Below are positions 22,949 to 29,875 of a DNA stretch of 29,875 bases, piece after piece; position 1 is the stretch's first letter, and each line of letters begins with the position of its first letter. Origin of the DNA: a virus. A program made the position numbers and the translations under genes. The stretch lies in IMG/VR virus record IMGVR_UViG_3300042924_003902, positions 1 to 29,875 of that record, one strand, 5' to 3'. The notes under the pieces were generated by a model. The model searched no databases, had not been told where the DNA came from, and saw nothing but the letters and a program-made list of their open reading frames with translations.

Positions 22949-24016
22949 TTAGAAATTATCGTCAACTGTTTTAGTTCCACTGTCAACGCTGATAAGTGTA
23001 CTATCAACTCTATCATCAAAGAAGTATGGGTATTCTTGCAAGATTTCTGTAAATCCAAATGCAGTATCTGCATTTGCGTTCATAGGATTTGGATAGATAA
23101 TCTGTCTTACAAGTTGTCGATCTGCAACGCTGAAACTTGAAATGTTCCAGGAAGCATTACTGACTGCACCAGTAATATATCTTCCTTCTCTCAAAAGTCC
23201 ATTTGTGTCAACCACAATCATAGTGTTGCTTGTAGAATCCCAAGAGTGTACAAATGCAGTGGCATTTGCAGCTGCTAGAGTTCTTCCTTCGTAAACCAAC
23301 TCACCAACTTTGAACGTGCCATTACCAGCACTGAACACAATCTCGCGTTCGTTGATTTGACTGAATGTACTATCATATGTATTTGCTGTTGATTTGCGAA
23401 TAATCTTAGATTCAGTTGTAGCACCGTACATATAACCTTTGGCAGTGAATGTCAAAGTCCAAATTATAATTCTTATAGGATCTGGACCGCCAACATCATC
23501 TACATCTTGCGAAACAGAATTGAGAATGAATGGCACATCCACCTTCTCAGCTGGAACACCGACTAAATCCATTGTTACAGTATAATCTGGCGCAAAGTAC
23601 GGAAGAATTTGCTCAACGATTTGTGTGCCATCTTCAACGTTTCTTACATAGATGTTCAATGTAAAATCAAAGTTGTATGGTGTTGCGCGAACATTTTTTA
23701 CTTTTGATACTGAATTGCCATCAGCAAAACTATTCGTGAAACTGCTGCGCTTACGCAAAGGATCGTATGTAATGCCAGCGAGTTCAAAACTCATGCGAGG
23801 CAAAGTCATCATAGTTTCTTTTGTCAACTCAGGATCTTGTGTAATACGCTGATAGAATTTTTCTTTTTGCGAATACATCAAAGGCACATTGATGCGTTCA
23901 ATTTCTTGCGTGCCTGCTTTATTGTATCGTTTGAGCATGATGTTATTGAACATCGTGCCGAAAGCAACGACCATTTTACGAGTGATTCTATGATAAAAGT
24001 GTACGCCTGATAACAT
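22949..24016 (-). CDS. 15: Tail sheath stabiliser and completion protein gp15
   Basis: Terminates the tail at its head-proximal end and joins it to the neck. It is 355 aa (T4 272). The start [24 protein letters not shown], then [17 protein letters not shown] and [19 protein letters not shown], follow the order of T4 gp15 (FRRYATLMGDLFSNI; VPITYASKEHFM; ILPRINLHLVDFSYN). The C-terminal half (about 220-330) looks like an extra beta-rich domain ([29 protein letters not shown]), similar in pattern to part of gp14 here. Start overlaps the gp14 stop as TAATG, with GGTGAAG as ribosome site. Confidence 0.92.
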   Translation of the reverse strand: MLSGVHFYHRITRKMVVAFGTMFNNIMLKRYNKAGTQEIERINVPLMYSQKEKFYQRITQDPELTKETMMTLPRMSFELAGITYDPLRKRSSFTNSFADGNSVSKVKNVRATPYNFDFTLNIYVRNVEDGTQIVEQILPYFAPDYTVTMDLVGVPAEKVDVPFILNSVSQDVDDVGGPDPIRIIIWTLTFTAKGYMYGATTESKIIRKSTANTYDSTFSQINEREIVFSAGNGTFKVGELVYEGRTLAAANATAFVHSWDSTSNTMIVVDTNGLLREGRYITGAVSNASWNISSFSVADRQLVRQIIYPNPMNANADTAFGFTEILQEYPYFFDDRVDSTLISVDSGTKTVDDNF

Positions 24017-24903
24017 TATGCTTCACCAAATGGATTGGCTTCACTGAAGTCAAGAATATTATCTGCTTCTTGCTCAATGCGTTCGTTATCTTCCACACTT
24101 TCATAATTAGAATTGCGCATTACGTCTGCTTCATCGGCAATATTCCATTGAGCACCGCTACTATTTCCTTTGACCAAAGACCCTGCAACAAACTCACCTT
24201 TGATATTTCTAAGTTTGAGTTTTCTGGATGGTTTATCCCAACCAGCAACGACTGCTTTTGCCACAGCATTTTCTAATGACGTTCCCTGGTAAACCCATTC
24301 TAGATTAGTGAAAGTTCCTGATCCACCAGCATCTAGTGTAAAGTCTAGTGCATATGCTTGTACGTTTGGAATGCTATCAATTTCAGTAACACCAGTTTGA
24401 AGTAATTCACCGTTATATTTGAACGCTTCCATTGACAATCCATACATGTATGGATTCTTTGCGTCTTTACCTAATTGAAAGAAGTTTTTTTCTTCCTCAA
24501 CAAATTTGATTTCCATCAATTTGAATTGAGTTGGCAAATATACCAGATCACCTTCTTTAGGCACATTGTGAGATTGCGGAAACTGTCTTGTAACCAAACG
24601 CTCAAACGAACGACGAGACATACAGAGGCGAGCAGTTTCTTGTAGTTCTAATCCAAACTTACTGAAGAATTCTTGATTGCCTTCATAATTTTGAAAAGTC
24701 TCTAGGTACATCTCAATCTTGACCGCGTGGCGATAGCATTTCACTGGATCATCGCCGAATAACTCATCGGTTGATGATTGTGATTCTCTTGGAAGATAAT
24801 AAACATCGATTCCGTGATTTCGAATAGACTCGATGATCAAATCTTCGAGCAGCTGCTGTTCAACAGTTGCTCTTTGATTATTGAAGTATACACTAGTTGG
24901 CAT
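24016..24903 (-). CDS. 14: Neck protein gp14
   Basis: Head-completion neck protein that with gp13 seals the portal and accepts the tail. It is 295 aa (T4 256). LLEDLIIESIRNHGIDVYYLPRE at about residues 19-41, FGDDPVKCYRHAVKIEMYLETFQNYEGNQEFFSKFGLELQETARLCMSRRSF and GDLVYLPTQFKLMEIKFVEEEKNFFQLGK are family-typical. A C-terminal extension (about 200-295) includes GTFTNLEWVYQGTSLENAVAKAVVAGWD, resembling a segment in gp15, then an acidic tail. It starts two bases after the gp13 stop with AGGAT upstream and overlaps gp15 by one base. Confidence 0.93.
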   Translation of the reverse strand: MPTSVYFNNQRATVEQQLLEDLIIESIRNHGIDVYYLPRESQSSTDELFGDDPVKCYRHAVKIEMYLETFQNYEGNQEFFSKFGLELQETARLCMSRRSFERLVTRQFPQSHNVPKEGDLVYLPTQFKLMEIKFVEEEKNFFQLGKDAKNPYMYGLSMEAFKYNGELLQTGVTEIDSIPNVQAYALDFTLDAGGSGTFTNLEWVYQGTSLENAVAKAVVAGWDKPSRKLKLRNIKGEFVAGSLVKGNSSGAQWNIADEADVMRNSNYESVEDNERIEQEADNILDFSEANPFGEA

Positions 24904-24905
24904 TA

Positions 24906-25664
24906 TTATCCTACAATGAAGGGTGTTGGCTCTTCGTAAGTGTCGCGAAGTTTTTCTTCTAATTTCTCAACTTCAGCGCTTGCCTCATCATAAATTTGTT
25001 GACCATTGATTGTCAAACCACCTGGAAGAACATAGTTACCATATTTCTTTAGATTTGTGCCCCACTGCTGCTTGAAGAGAGCTGTGGTATAGTCTCTCAT
25101 CCAACCGTCATTATAGATTTCAGTATAAACTTCTGGATTGGTAATTCTATGACATTCGAACGCAAGATATGCATTGTCTTTGAATTTATCCCAATTCATA
25201 AAAATTTTCAGCTGATTCACTTTCTTATTATAAGTGAATGGGGGCAATCCCGTAACAATCATATCAAGCATTGCAAGATGTTCACGAGCAATCACATAAT
25301 AGGTATATGAAGAGGCGGTTAGATTGTAAAAGTCGTTCAAACGCAACTGATAGTTGATGTCGAACATATTGAAACCGCTCGAAGACGTCGAAGATTGAAT
25401 TGCTCCAGAAAATGGAAACACTCGAGTGACGCCAATAATAGAATCTGCGAGAGTAATATAGGTGTTTGAAATGTCTGCTTCCGTCACCTGATATGACAAA
25501 AAGCAGCGTTCTGTTCCATCAAAATGGTAGTTTTTATATAGATACAGCGCATCATCGAGGCGATCTTCTAATTGATCGTCGTCGACATTGATATCGATAA
25601 CTGGAAACCCGAGTCTTCTAAGGCAATAATCTTTGAGTTGAGTACGAGATGATGGCTGAGACAT
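24906..25664 (-). CDS. 13: Neck protein gp13
   Basis: Head-completion protein that binds the portal after packaging. It is 252 aa (T4 309). The opening RTQLKDYCLRRLGFPVIDINVDDDQLEDRLDDALYLYKNYHFDG parallels T4 gp13 (ELKDVILRRLGAPI... ALELYGEYHFDG). Later LKIFMNWDKFKDNAYLAFECHR and the YNDGWMRDYTTALFKQQWGTNLKKYGNYVLPGGLTINGQQIYDEA segment are also family-like. GAGG lies before the ATG and a CTAAATA box lies 23 bases upstream, so the neck operon likely starts here. The C-terminal 20 residues are acidic and probably helical. Confidence 0.93.
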   Translation of the reverse strand: MSQPSSRTQLKDYCLRRLGFPVIDINVDDDQLEDRLDDALYLYKNYHFDGTERCFLSYQVTEADISNTYITLADSIIGVTRVFPFSGAIQSSTSSSGFNMFDINYQLRLNDFYNLTASSYTYYVIAREHLAMLDMIVTGLPPFTYNKKVNQLKIFMNWDKFKDNAYLAFECHRITNPEVYTEIYNDGWMRDYTTALFKQQWGTNLKKYGNYVLPGGLTINGQQIYDEASAEVEKLEEKLRDTYEEPTPFIVG

Positions 25665-25687
25665 GTAGAACCTCGCTAATTATTGTA

Positions 25688-25694
25688 TATTTAG
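25688..25694 (-). promoter_or_regulatory. Late-promoter-like box before gp13
   Basis: Reads AACTAAATATA on the minus strand in the 31-base gap between the GT2-like gene and gp13, 23 bases before the ATG. It is in noncoding DNA and has close-to-typical late promoter spacing. Confidence 0.6.
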
Positions 25695-25695
25695 T

Positions 25696-26442
25696 TTATG
25701 CGATAAGTGTCCCGTCTCGTGAACTGTAAACTCTATCTGGATGCATGTGTGCAAACTGTTCCCAGTTTGGTTCTCCTGGGAGGATTCGACGACCAGTAGA
25801 TTCTTCTCCGATATGCTCTATAATATTCCTACCATTAGAGTTTTTCAAGATAGCAGAGTACATTTTCTCGAAAAAGTCGAGATAAACCATGATCATTCCC
25901 TCGTTTATCGTAAATTTCCAGTACTCTCTAAATGGATAATCGATAATACTGCGGCGATAAAATGAGAAAATAATCGGAAACTGTTTCGTATTCTTGCTGT
26001 AATAATATTGCTTGATTGGAGTATCGGTTTCCTCGATCTGTGGTGGCTTCTCGTGGAAATACCATTCCTGCCTCTGAAGAACCACAGAAGCCATTTTAGG
26101 ATCTGACTCTAAGATTTCGATCATATCATCGAGACGAACAGGCTCTTTGAGGACAACATCGTCCTCTTGATGGATGATATAATCGTAATCAGTCGTCTTG
26201 AGATAGTCGAAAAACTCGGTCCACGTGACTGATAATCCAAGATTTTCTTTATGTAAATTGAGTTTGAATCCGTGCGTTTTTCCGATCAGATCGAAAATGT
26301 AATCGTTTCGAGTTCGAGGATAATCATCGACGATCAATCGATCAACCTGATGCCCACAATAGTCTAGAAGGTGCAATGATTCTAGACTTTTCGTGAGATA
26401 GTGCAATCGATTGCACGAGAAGATTACATGCAGGACTTTCAT
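25696..26442 (-). CDS. GT-A type glycosyltransferase (GT2-like)
   Basis: The 248 aa protein opens with MKVLHVIFSCNRLHYLTKSLESL, the usual nucleotide-sugar-binding beta-alpha start of GT2-like enzymes, then VDRLIVDDYPRTRN and the acidic metal site HQEDDVVL near residues 91-98. The second half (PIIFSFYRRSIIDYP; INEGMIMVYLDFFEKM) has no lysine-rich or membrane segment, so it is soluble. It starts in a TGATG overlap with the oxygenase gene. Acceptor is unknown: phage fibre protein, phage DNA or host surface glycan are all possible. Phage DNA is less likely, since no base-hypermodification enzyme is seen here. Confidence 0.78.
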   Translation of the reverse strand: MKVLHVIFSCNRLHYLTKSLESLHLLDYCGHQVDRLIVDDYPRTRNDYIFDLIGKTHGFKLNLHKENLGLSVTWTEFFDYLKTTDYDYIIHQEDDVVLKEPVRLDDMIEILESDPKMASVVLQRQEWYFHEKPPQIEETDTPIKQYYYSKNTKQFPIIFSFYRRSIIDYPFREYWKFTINEGMIMVYLDFFEKMYSAILKNSNGRNIIEHIGEESTGRRILPGEPNWEQFAHMHPDRVYSSRDGTLIA

Positions 26443-26990
26443 CAGTATTGAGTGTTGAAGAAGAAAGTTTGGAACAAACGACCAGTATGTAACGTGCTTC
26501 CGAAATAATCAAGAGAAGCGTGGAATAAATTACCGCGATAAAGAACAAGGCGATTATACTTGTTTGCGATATAATCTGTCATTTCCCATTTGGTGTAATC
26601 GTATCCCTCATAATCTTTATCTTCTCTGTTACACTTTCCAGTTGCTTTATGGCGATAGAGAGCAGTTCCTGAGGATAGTGGAGCGTCTGGAGTTAGATAG
26701 CAAACTCCAGCCCAAGTGTTGAATTGATCGGCGTGGATCCAAGTTCTATCTTGAGCGGTGCAAATTTGAAATGCGCCAGTATACCCAGAATCCTCAAACC
26801 AATGAGTGATATCGCCACCCGCATAGCGAATAATATCACCGATGGTCTTTTTTGTATCTTCAGTGAGAAATGGTTTTGTTCGAAGTCCAGGATAGTTTCC
26901 AGAGACCTCAAACTTCTGACTCAGCGCAAAATCTCTAACTGTGTCAGGATTTCCATAAAAATCGTCAATGATAATAGTGTTTATCTTCAT
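26442..26990 (-). CDS. 2OG-Fe(II) oxygenase-like protein (DUF6445-type)
   Basis: From the ATG at 26990 it is 182 aa. The longer frame to 27116 would intrude 116 bases into the preceding gene, and AGGTG sits properly before 26990. MKINTIIIDDFYGNPDTVRDFAL is the opening of a phage oxygenase-like family, and residues 86-88 give an HxD pair (WIHADQFNTWAGVCYLTPDAP). A distal H157 (NLFHASLDYFG) and R171 (HTGRLFQTFFF) complete a 2OG-Fe(II) dioxygenase-like set. The YLTPDAPLSSGTALYRHK stretch fits the double-stranded beta-helix sheet. It lies within a glycosyltransferase cassette, suggesting a role in modifying the same acceptor. DUF6445 naming is from memory; activity is inferred from ligand residues. 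Confidence 0.8.
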   Translation of the reverse strand: MKINTIIIDDFYGNPDTVRDFALSQKFEVSGNYPGLRTKPFLTEDTKKTIGDIIRYAGGDITHWFEDSGYTGAFQICTAQDRTWIHADQFNTWAGVCYLTPDAPLSSGTALYRHKATGKCNREDKDYEGYDYTKWEMTDYIANKYNRLVLYRGNLFHASLDYFGSTLHTGRLFQTFFFNTQY

Positions 26991-27000
26991 GATTGCACCT

Positions 27001-27753
27001 TTAGTAAAACATAAATCGTCCAGAAGTTCCATCCCACCCTGAAACCTTCCAATCAACTTCAATGAGTTTGTCTTGATATTGTCTTGTGAGATAATATGAT
27101 AGCGTCTCGATATCATAGTGATACATCGGCGGTTGTTTTACCAAATGTATCGTAGCCTCGTTGATGTCTATAAATTTATCTAGGTGTTCTGCTCCGAAGC
27201 CATAGAGAACGGTACAGTACTGATGCAGGCGATTATTGTTTTGTAATGCTCTTCGATCTATGAATGAATATCGCCAAGAATCATTCCATTCAAAGTTGAG
27301 CGGTTTCTTGAAGAAAATCTTATCTTTGTTTTCTGGAGTCAATAATTCATCAGTAAAGTTATAGTAGAAATATCTACCAGTTGCTTTGAAAATAAAGTCG
27401 TATTGTTTTAGTTTATCTTTATAGTTCTTGTAGATAATGTTCAACAGAACGCTTTCGCATAGACTTTTATTCTGATGCGTGTTTACAAGTTCAAAGCACT
27501 GCGGAGCAATTTCTTTTAGGGGAATAAACTCTACGTTTCTGAAATGCATAAACGTTGAGATATATTCTTTATAGTTATCAGAAGAATCAATTATAATAAT
27601 CTTCGATTTCGGAAACGTCGCGCTAATTGAATTGATTGTGAAAATAGTTTGCCTAAATCTCTCATCAGCTGGAAAAATGGTTCGCTTCTCGCTATATGTG
27701 AAGCGACCTTCTCTTGGCTGAATCGAAGATGTTACGACAAAAACACTATTCAT
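27001..27753 (-). CDS. Putative GT-A fold glycosyltransferase-like protein of unknown specificity
   Basis: The 250 aa protein is not firmly recognised. FRQTIFTINSISATFPKSKIIIIDSSDN at about residues 33-60 looks like the nucleotide-sugar binding half of a GT-A fold (a family 'many siblings, then target sugar' pattern). LKQYDFIFKATGRYFYYN around 115-132 resembles a phrase found in sialyl- or galactosyl-transferase-like phage enzymes. There is no clear DxD. RRAL.., PPMYHYDIETLSYYL and the ending VSGWDGTSGRFMFY are family-specific but unplaced. It overlaps the GT4-like gene by eight bases and is followed by the oxygenase-like gene. A glycosyltransferase-like role is inferred from fold pattern and neighbours. 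Confidence 0.62.
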   Translation of the reverse strand: MNSVFVVTSSIQPREGRFTYSEKRTIFPADERFRQTIFTINSISATFPKSKIIIIDSSDNYKEYISTFMHFRNVEFIPLKEIAPQCFELVNTHQNKSLCESVLLNIIYKNYKDKLKQYDFIFKATGRYFYYNFTDELLTPENKDKIFFKKPLNFEWNDSWRYSFIDRRALQNNNRLHQYCTVLYGFGAEHLDKFIDINEATIHLVKQPPMYHYDIETLSYYLTRQYQDKLIEVDWKVSGWDGTSGRFMFY

Positions 27754-28747
27754 AGAAATTATTTGATGCTACTTTGAGTAGATACTTGCGATGAAGTTCA
27801 TGCACGTTTTCATCTGAGAACTGCAAGCCATGCTCGCGGCAATCGAATGAATTGATCTTATTTGCTTCAATATTTCTCAAAGCAGCCATGAGTTCACTAA
27901 AACTACGAATGCGATATCCTGTGACATTCTCTTCTACGATTTCTGGAAATGCGCCCCAATCAGTTGTGATCACAGGAGTGCCAGATAAATTTGCTTCAAT
28001 GATCATATTGCCAAACGGCTCAACATAATATGTCAATCCCAACAAGCCTTTGGCTTTTTTCATCAGCTGTTTGCGTTGTTCTGCGTTCGCAACACCAAAG
28101 ACTTCAACGTGATCTGGAATCTTAGTATAGCCCAATGTTTGTAATGATCCAGGACCAGCAACAATCAGTTTCTTGCCAAGTTTTTCTGTTGCTTGAATAG
28201 CAAGATGAAGACCCTTTTCTTCACAGACACGACCGAAGTAGAGATAGTAATCCTCCTTCTGATCATCATATTCAAATTCTTCAATTGTAAATGGATTTGG
28301 AATCACTGCATCGAACCAGCTCGGGCTCATCAACATCCCACGCTCGCCATAGAACATATGCATATTCGCATATGATGTGAACGCTCTATAAGGAGCAAAG
28401 ATACCATTGGCGCGATACCCAATTGATGGTTCTACTGGCTTACAATTTTTGTTTTTCTCACAAGCCAGCTGATTGTCCACACCAAAGAAACAAACAATTA
28501 GATCACCGTCAGATGCGCGTTTTTGAATTTCATCGCCAGCAAGTTCATTGAACTTGCGAATTTCTGTTGGTGTTGTTGGAATGTCTACGTGCTCGCAATC
28601 TACTTGTGCACCAGGAATTCCATAATGAATCATTTGGAAATGTGGTGAGAGATGCTTGATGTATTTGTAGCCGTGGACCGCAAATGGGTCAACGCGATTC
28701 ATCAACCCAGTAGGATTGCGTGGGTTTACAAGAACATGTACTTTCAT
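27746..28747 (-). CDS. GT-B glycosyltransferase, family 4-like
   Basis: The 333 aa retaining-type glycosyltransferase pattern is complete. DYYLYFGRVCEEKGLHLAIQATEKLGKKLIVAGPGS near residues 168-202 begins the donor domain. LLGLTYYVEPFGNMIIEANLSGTPVITTDWGAFPEIVEENVTGYRI contains the E-x7-E donor signature (EPFGNMIIE) typical of GT4. The first domain opens MKVHVLVNPRNPTG and is acceptor-binding. It follows a late-promoter-like box and the fibre gene; the next gene overlaps it by eight bases. It probably adds a sugar from a nucleotide donor to a fibre protein or a host/phage glycan; acceptor unknown. Confidence 0.88.
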   Translation of the reverse strand: MKVHVLVNPRNPTGLMNRVDPFAVHGYKYIKHLSPHFQMIHYGIPGAQVDCEHVDIPTTPTEIRKFNELAGDEIQKRASDGDLIVCFFGVDNQLACEKNKNCKPVEPSIGYRANGIFAPYRAFTSYANMHMFYGERGMLMSPSWFDAVIPNPFTIEEFEYDDQKEDYYLYFGRVCEEKGLHLAIQATEKLGKKLIVAGPGSLQTLGYTKIPDHVEVFGVANAEQRKQLMKKAKGLLGLTYYVEPFGNMIIEANLSGTPVITTDWGAFPEIVEENVTGYRIRSFSELMAALRNIEANKINSFDCREHGLQFSDENVHELHRKYLLKVASNNFYE

Positions 28748-28774
28748 AATATACTCACGAAAAAATAATCTATA

Positions 28775-29875
28775 CTATTTAGCGTCCTTCATAGTCAACG
28801 TTCCCCAGTACGTTGTACCACCATCATAGGTGATAAACGTCCATAAGTCACGAGCATTTGCTGCAGTTGTTGCGGGAGGAATTGCACCACCAGCCCAGTA
28901 AATTGTATTCGCAAATGTTGGGAAACGACCACCAACACCATCATTGAGCAATAGTAGTGAGAACATTTGCGCAGTTCCAGAATTTGGAGCATTCACAAAT
29001 GTAAACGTTGTATTGCCTATCATTGTATGACGGAAGTAGTTTGAATTTGACAAATCTACAGTGTTAGCAGTTGTCGTTGATGTATTTACTACCATGAAGT
29101 CTTTACTTGACTTCAACGTTGCTGTCAAATTGCCGCTTACTGTTACAGAATTATTTGAAACATTAGCAACAAGAGTTGACAAGCCAACACTGAATACATT
29201 ACCATTTAGATTGAATGTTAGATTTGCTGATCCAGCAGTGCTTCCATTATCATTGAAGAACACTTGCGTATTTGATCCACCGATTGGTCCAGTTGGTCCT
29301 TGTGGACCAATTACACCCTGCGGACCTTGAGGACCAGTAACACCTTGCGGACCTTGAGGACCAGTTGATCCTTCTGGTCCTTGTGGACCAGCAACACCTT
29401 GAGGACCTTGAGGACCAGTAACGCTTGCACCACTTGGTCCTTGTGGTCCTTGTGGTCCAGGAACGGTTGATGCATCACCTTGTGGTCCTTGAGGACCTTG
29501 TGGACCAACAACACCTTGCGGACCTTGAGGACCTTGTGGACCAACAACACCTTGCGGACCTTGCGGACCTTGCGGACCTTGCGGACCCTGTGGACCAATC
29601 ACACCCTGCGGACCCTGTGGACCTTCTGGTCCTTGAGGACCTTGTGGACCAATTACACCCTGTGGACCCTGTGGACCAGTAACGCTTGCACCACTTGGTC
29701 CTTGTGGTCCTTGTGGTCCAAAGACACCCTGTGGACCTTGAGGACCTGTGTCGCCTTTATCACCAGTGCGAACAAATGTCATAATCACATTTGTGCTATT
29801 TGAGAAGTTCGAGCCAGTTAATGTTGAGTTCAATCCTGCAACAGGAACAACGAACCAATCAGCAACATGAAGATG
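28775..29875 (-). CDS. Collagen-like tail fibre protein, 5' part outside window
   Basis: The reading frame is open to the window edge, so the apparent TTG start at 29833 is not the real start: upstream codons give [21 protein letters not shown], in register with the module found in the other fibres. The visible 366 codons are the end of that module (to [10 protein letters not shown]), a collagen tract of GPQ-rich triplets (about 29740-29290), and a beta-rich C-terminal domain with [25 protein letters not shown] and [23 protein letters not shown]. The final domain shares its WxGGxxP...D..(S/T)F pattern with the end of the 1101 aa fibre. Followed by the glycosyltransferase cassette. Confidence 0.87.
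   Translation of the reverse strand, partial: HLHVADWFVVPVAGLNSTLTGSNFSNSTNVIMTFVRTGDKGDTGPQGPQGVFGPQGPQGPSGASVTGPQGPQGVIGPQGPQGPEGPQGPQGVIGPQGPQGPQGPQGPQGVVGPQGPQGPQGVVGPQGPQGPQGDASTVPGPQGPQGPSGASVTGPQGPQGVAGPQGPEGSTGPQGPQGVTGPQGPQGVIGPQGPTGPIGGSNTQVFFNDNGSTAGSANLTFNLNGNVFSVGLSTLVANVSNNSVTVSGNLTATLKSSKDFMVVNTSTTTANTVDLSNSNYFRHTMIGNTTFTFVNAPNSGTAQMFSLLLLNDGVGGRFPTFANTIYWAGGAIPPATTAANARDLWTFITYDGGTTYWGTLTMKDAK
28776..28782 (-). promoter_or_regulatory. Late-promoter-like box before the glycosyltransferase cassette
   Basis: Reads CGCTAAATAGTA on the minus strand and includes the fibre-gene stop codon (TAG). It is 28 bases before the GT4-like ATG. If used, the cassette is expressed with the structural genes. 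Confidence 0.5.
29491..29562 (-). repeat. Exact 36-base tandem duplication in collagen tract
   Basis: Bases 29491-29526 and 29527-29562 are identical. The 36-base unit is 12 residues (four Gly-X-Y triplets), so frame and register are kept. Other copies with silent or single changes are present nearby. Confidence 0.93.
29744..29875 (-). repeat. Partial interspersed fibre module at window edge
   Basis: The visible codons ([16 protein letters not shown]... [12 protein letters not shown]) match the last third of the module in the two other fibres ([11 protein letters not shown]...[12 protein letters not shown]). It is the fifth copy in the window. Confidence 0.7.

Noticed and set aside
26991-27116. 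Longer N-terminus for the oxygenase-like protein starting at 27116
   Set aside because: It would overlap the preceding gene by 116 bases and add residues unlike the family; AGGTG is correctly placed before 26990.
29833-29833. TTG at 29833 as the true start of the fibre
   Set aside because: The frame remains open to the window edge and the upstream residues continue the repeated module, so the gene is cut by the window.
1-29875. tRNA genes, insertion sequences, homing endonucleases or integrase/attachment sites
   Set aside because: None seen: genes are tightly packed, gaps are at most about 130 bases and show no cloverleaf, and no protein has these families' motifs.

Overview
The window is a stretch of a T4-like myovirus genome (contractile-tailed dsDNA phage). 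Almost every gene has a recognisable T4 counterpart: neck gp13/gp14, tail sheath stabiliser gp15, terminase gp16/gp17, sheath gp18, tube gp19, portal gp20, prohead core gp67, prohead protease gp21, scaffold gp22, major capsid gp23, UvsY, UvsW, late sigma factor gp55, and the gp47/gp46 recombination nuclease. The compact order, collagen-like GPQGPQ fibres and inserted 2-oxoglutarate oxygenases resemble T4-like phages of aquatic bacteria (cyanophages and relatives). No photosynthesis gene or other clear host marker is present, so the host cannot be named.

All 30 genes I accept lie on the minus strand, so transcription runs from high to low coordinates. In that order: (1) 29875-28775, 3' part of a collagen-like fibre gene; (2) 28747-25696, an accessory cassette of three glycosyltransferase or glycosyltransferase-like genes with a 2OG-Fe(II) oxygenase-like gene embedded; (3) 25664-22949, gp13-gp14-gp15; (4) 22937-17222, two large collagen-like fibre proteins, a PA14/GLEYA-like protein and a LamG-like lectin protein; (5) 17225-15173, terminase gp16-gp17; (6) 15113-12805, sheath and tube; (7) 12751-6561, portal, core, protease, scaffold and capsid; (8) 6430-5888, a second tube-fold protein; (9) 5771-1, uvsY-uvsW-unknown-2OG oxygenase-gp55-gp47-gp46, with gp46 running off the window.

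Genes are packed with overlaps such as ATGA, GTGA, TAATG and TGATG. No gene-free stretch exceeds about 130 bases. The two largest gaps (6431-6560 and 5772-5887) hold an intrinsic terminator plus a late-promoter-like box, and a hairpin plus a sigma70-like promoter. A simple regulatory reading is that a host-type promoter drives the uvsY-to-gp46 operon, whose gp55 product then recognises TATAAATA/CTAAATA boxes upstream of structural genes (seven candidates placed 23-39 bases before start codons).

The most interesting possibility is that the collagen-like fibres, the glycosyltransferases and the 2OG-Fe(II) oxygenase-like proteins form a phage-encoded system for modifying fibres or host surface glycans. 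Other points are an interspersed non-collagen module repeated five times across three fibre genes, near-exact tandem duplications in the collagen DNA, an extremely basic small protein beside the acidic scaffold, a long out-of-phase overlap at the gp67 locus, and a probable leaderless uvsY message.
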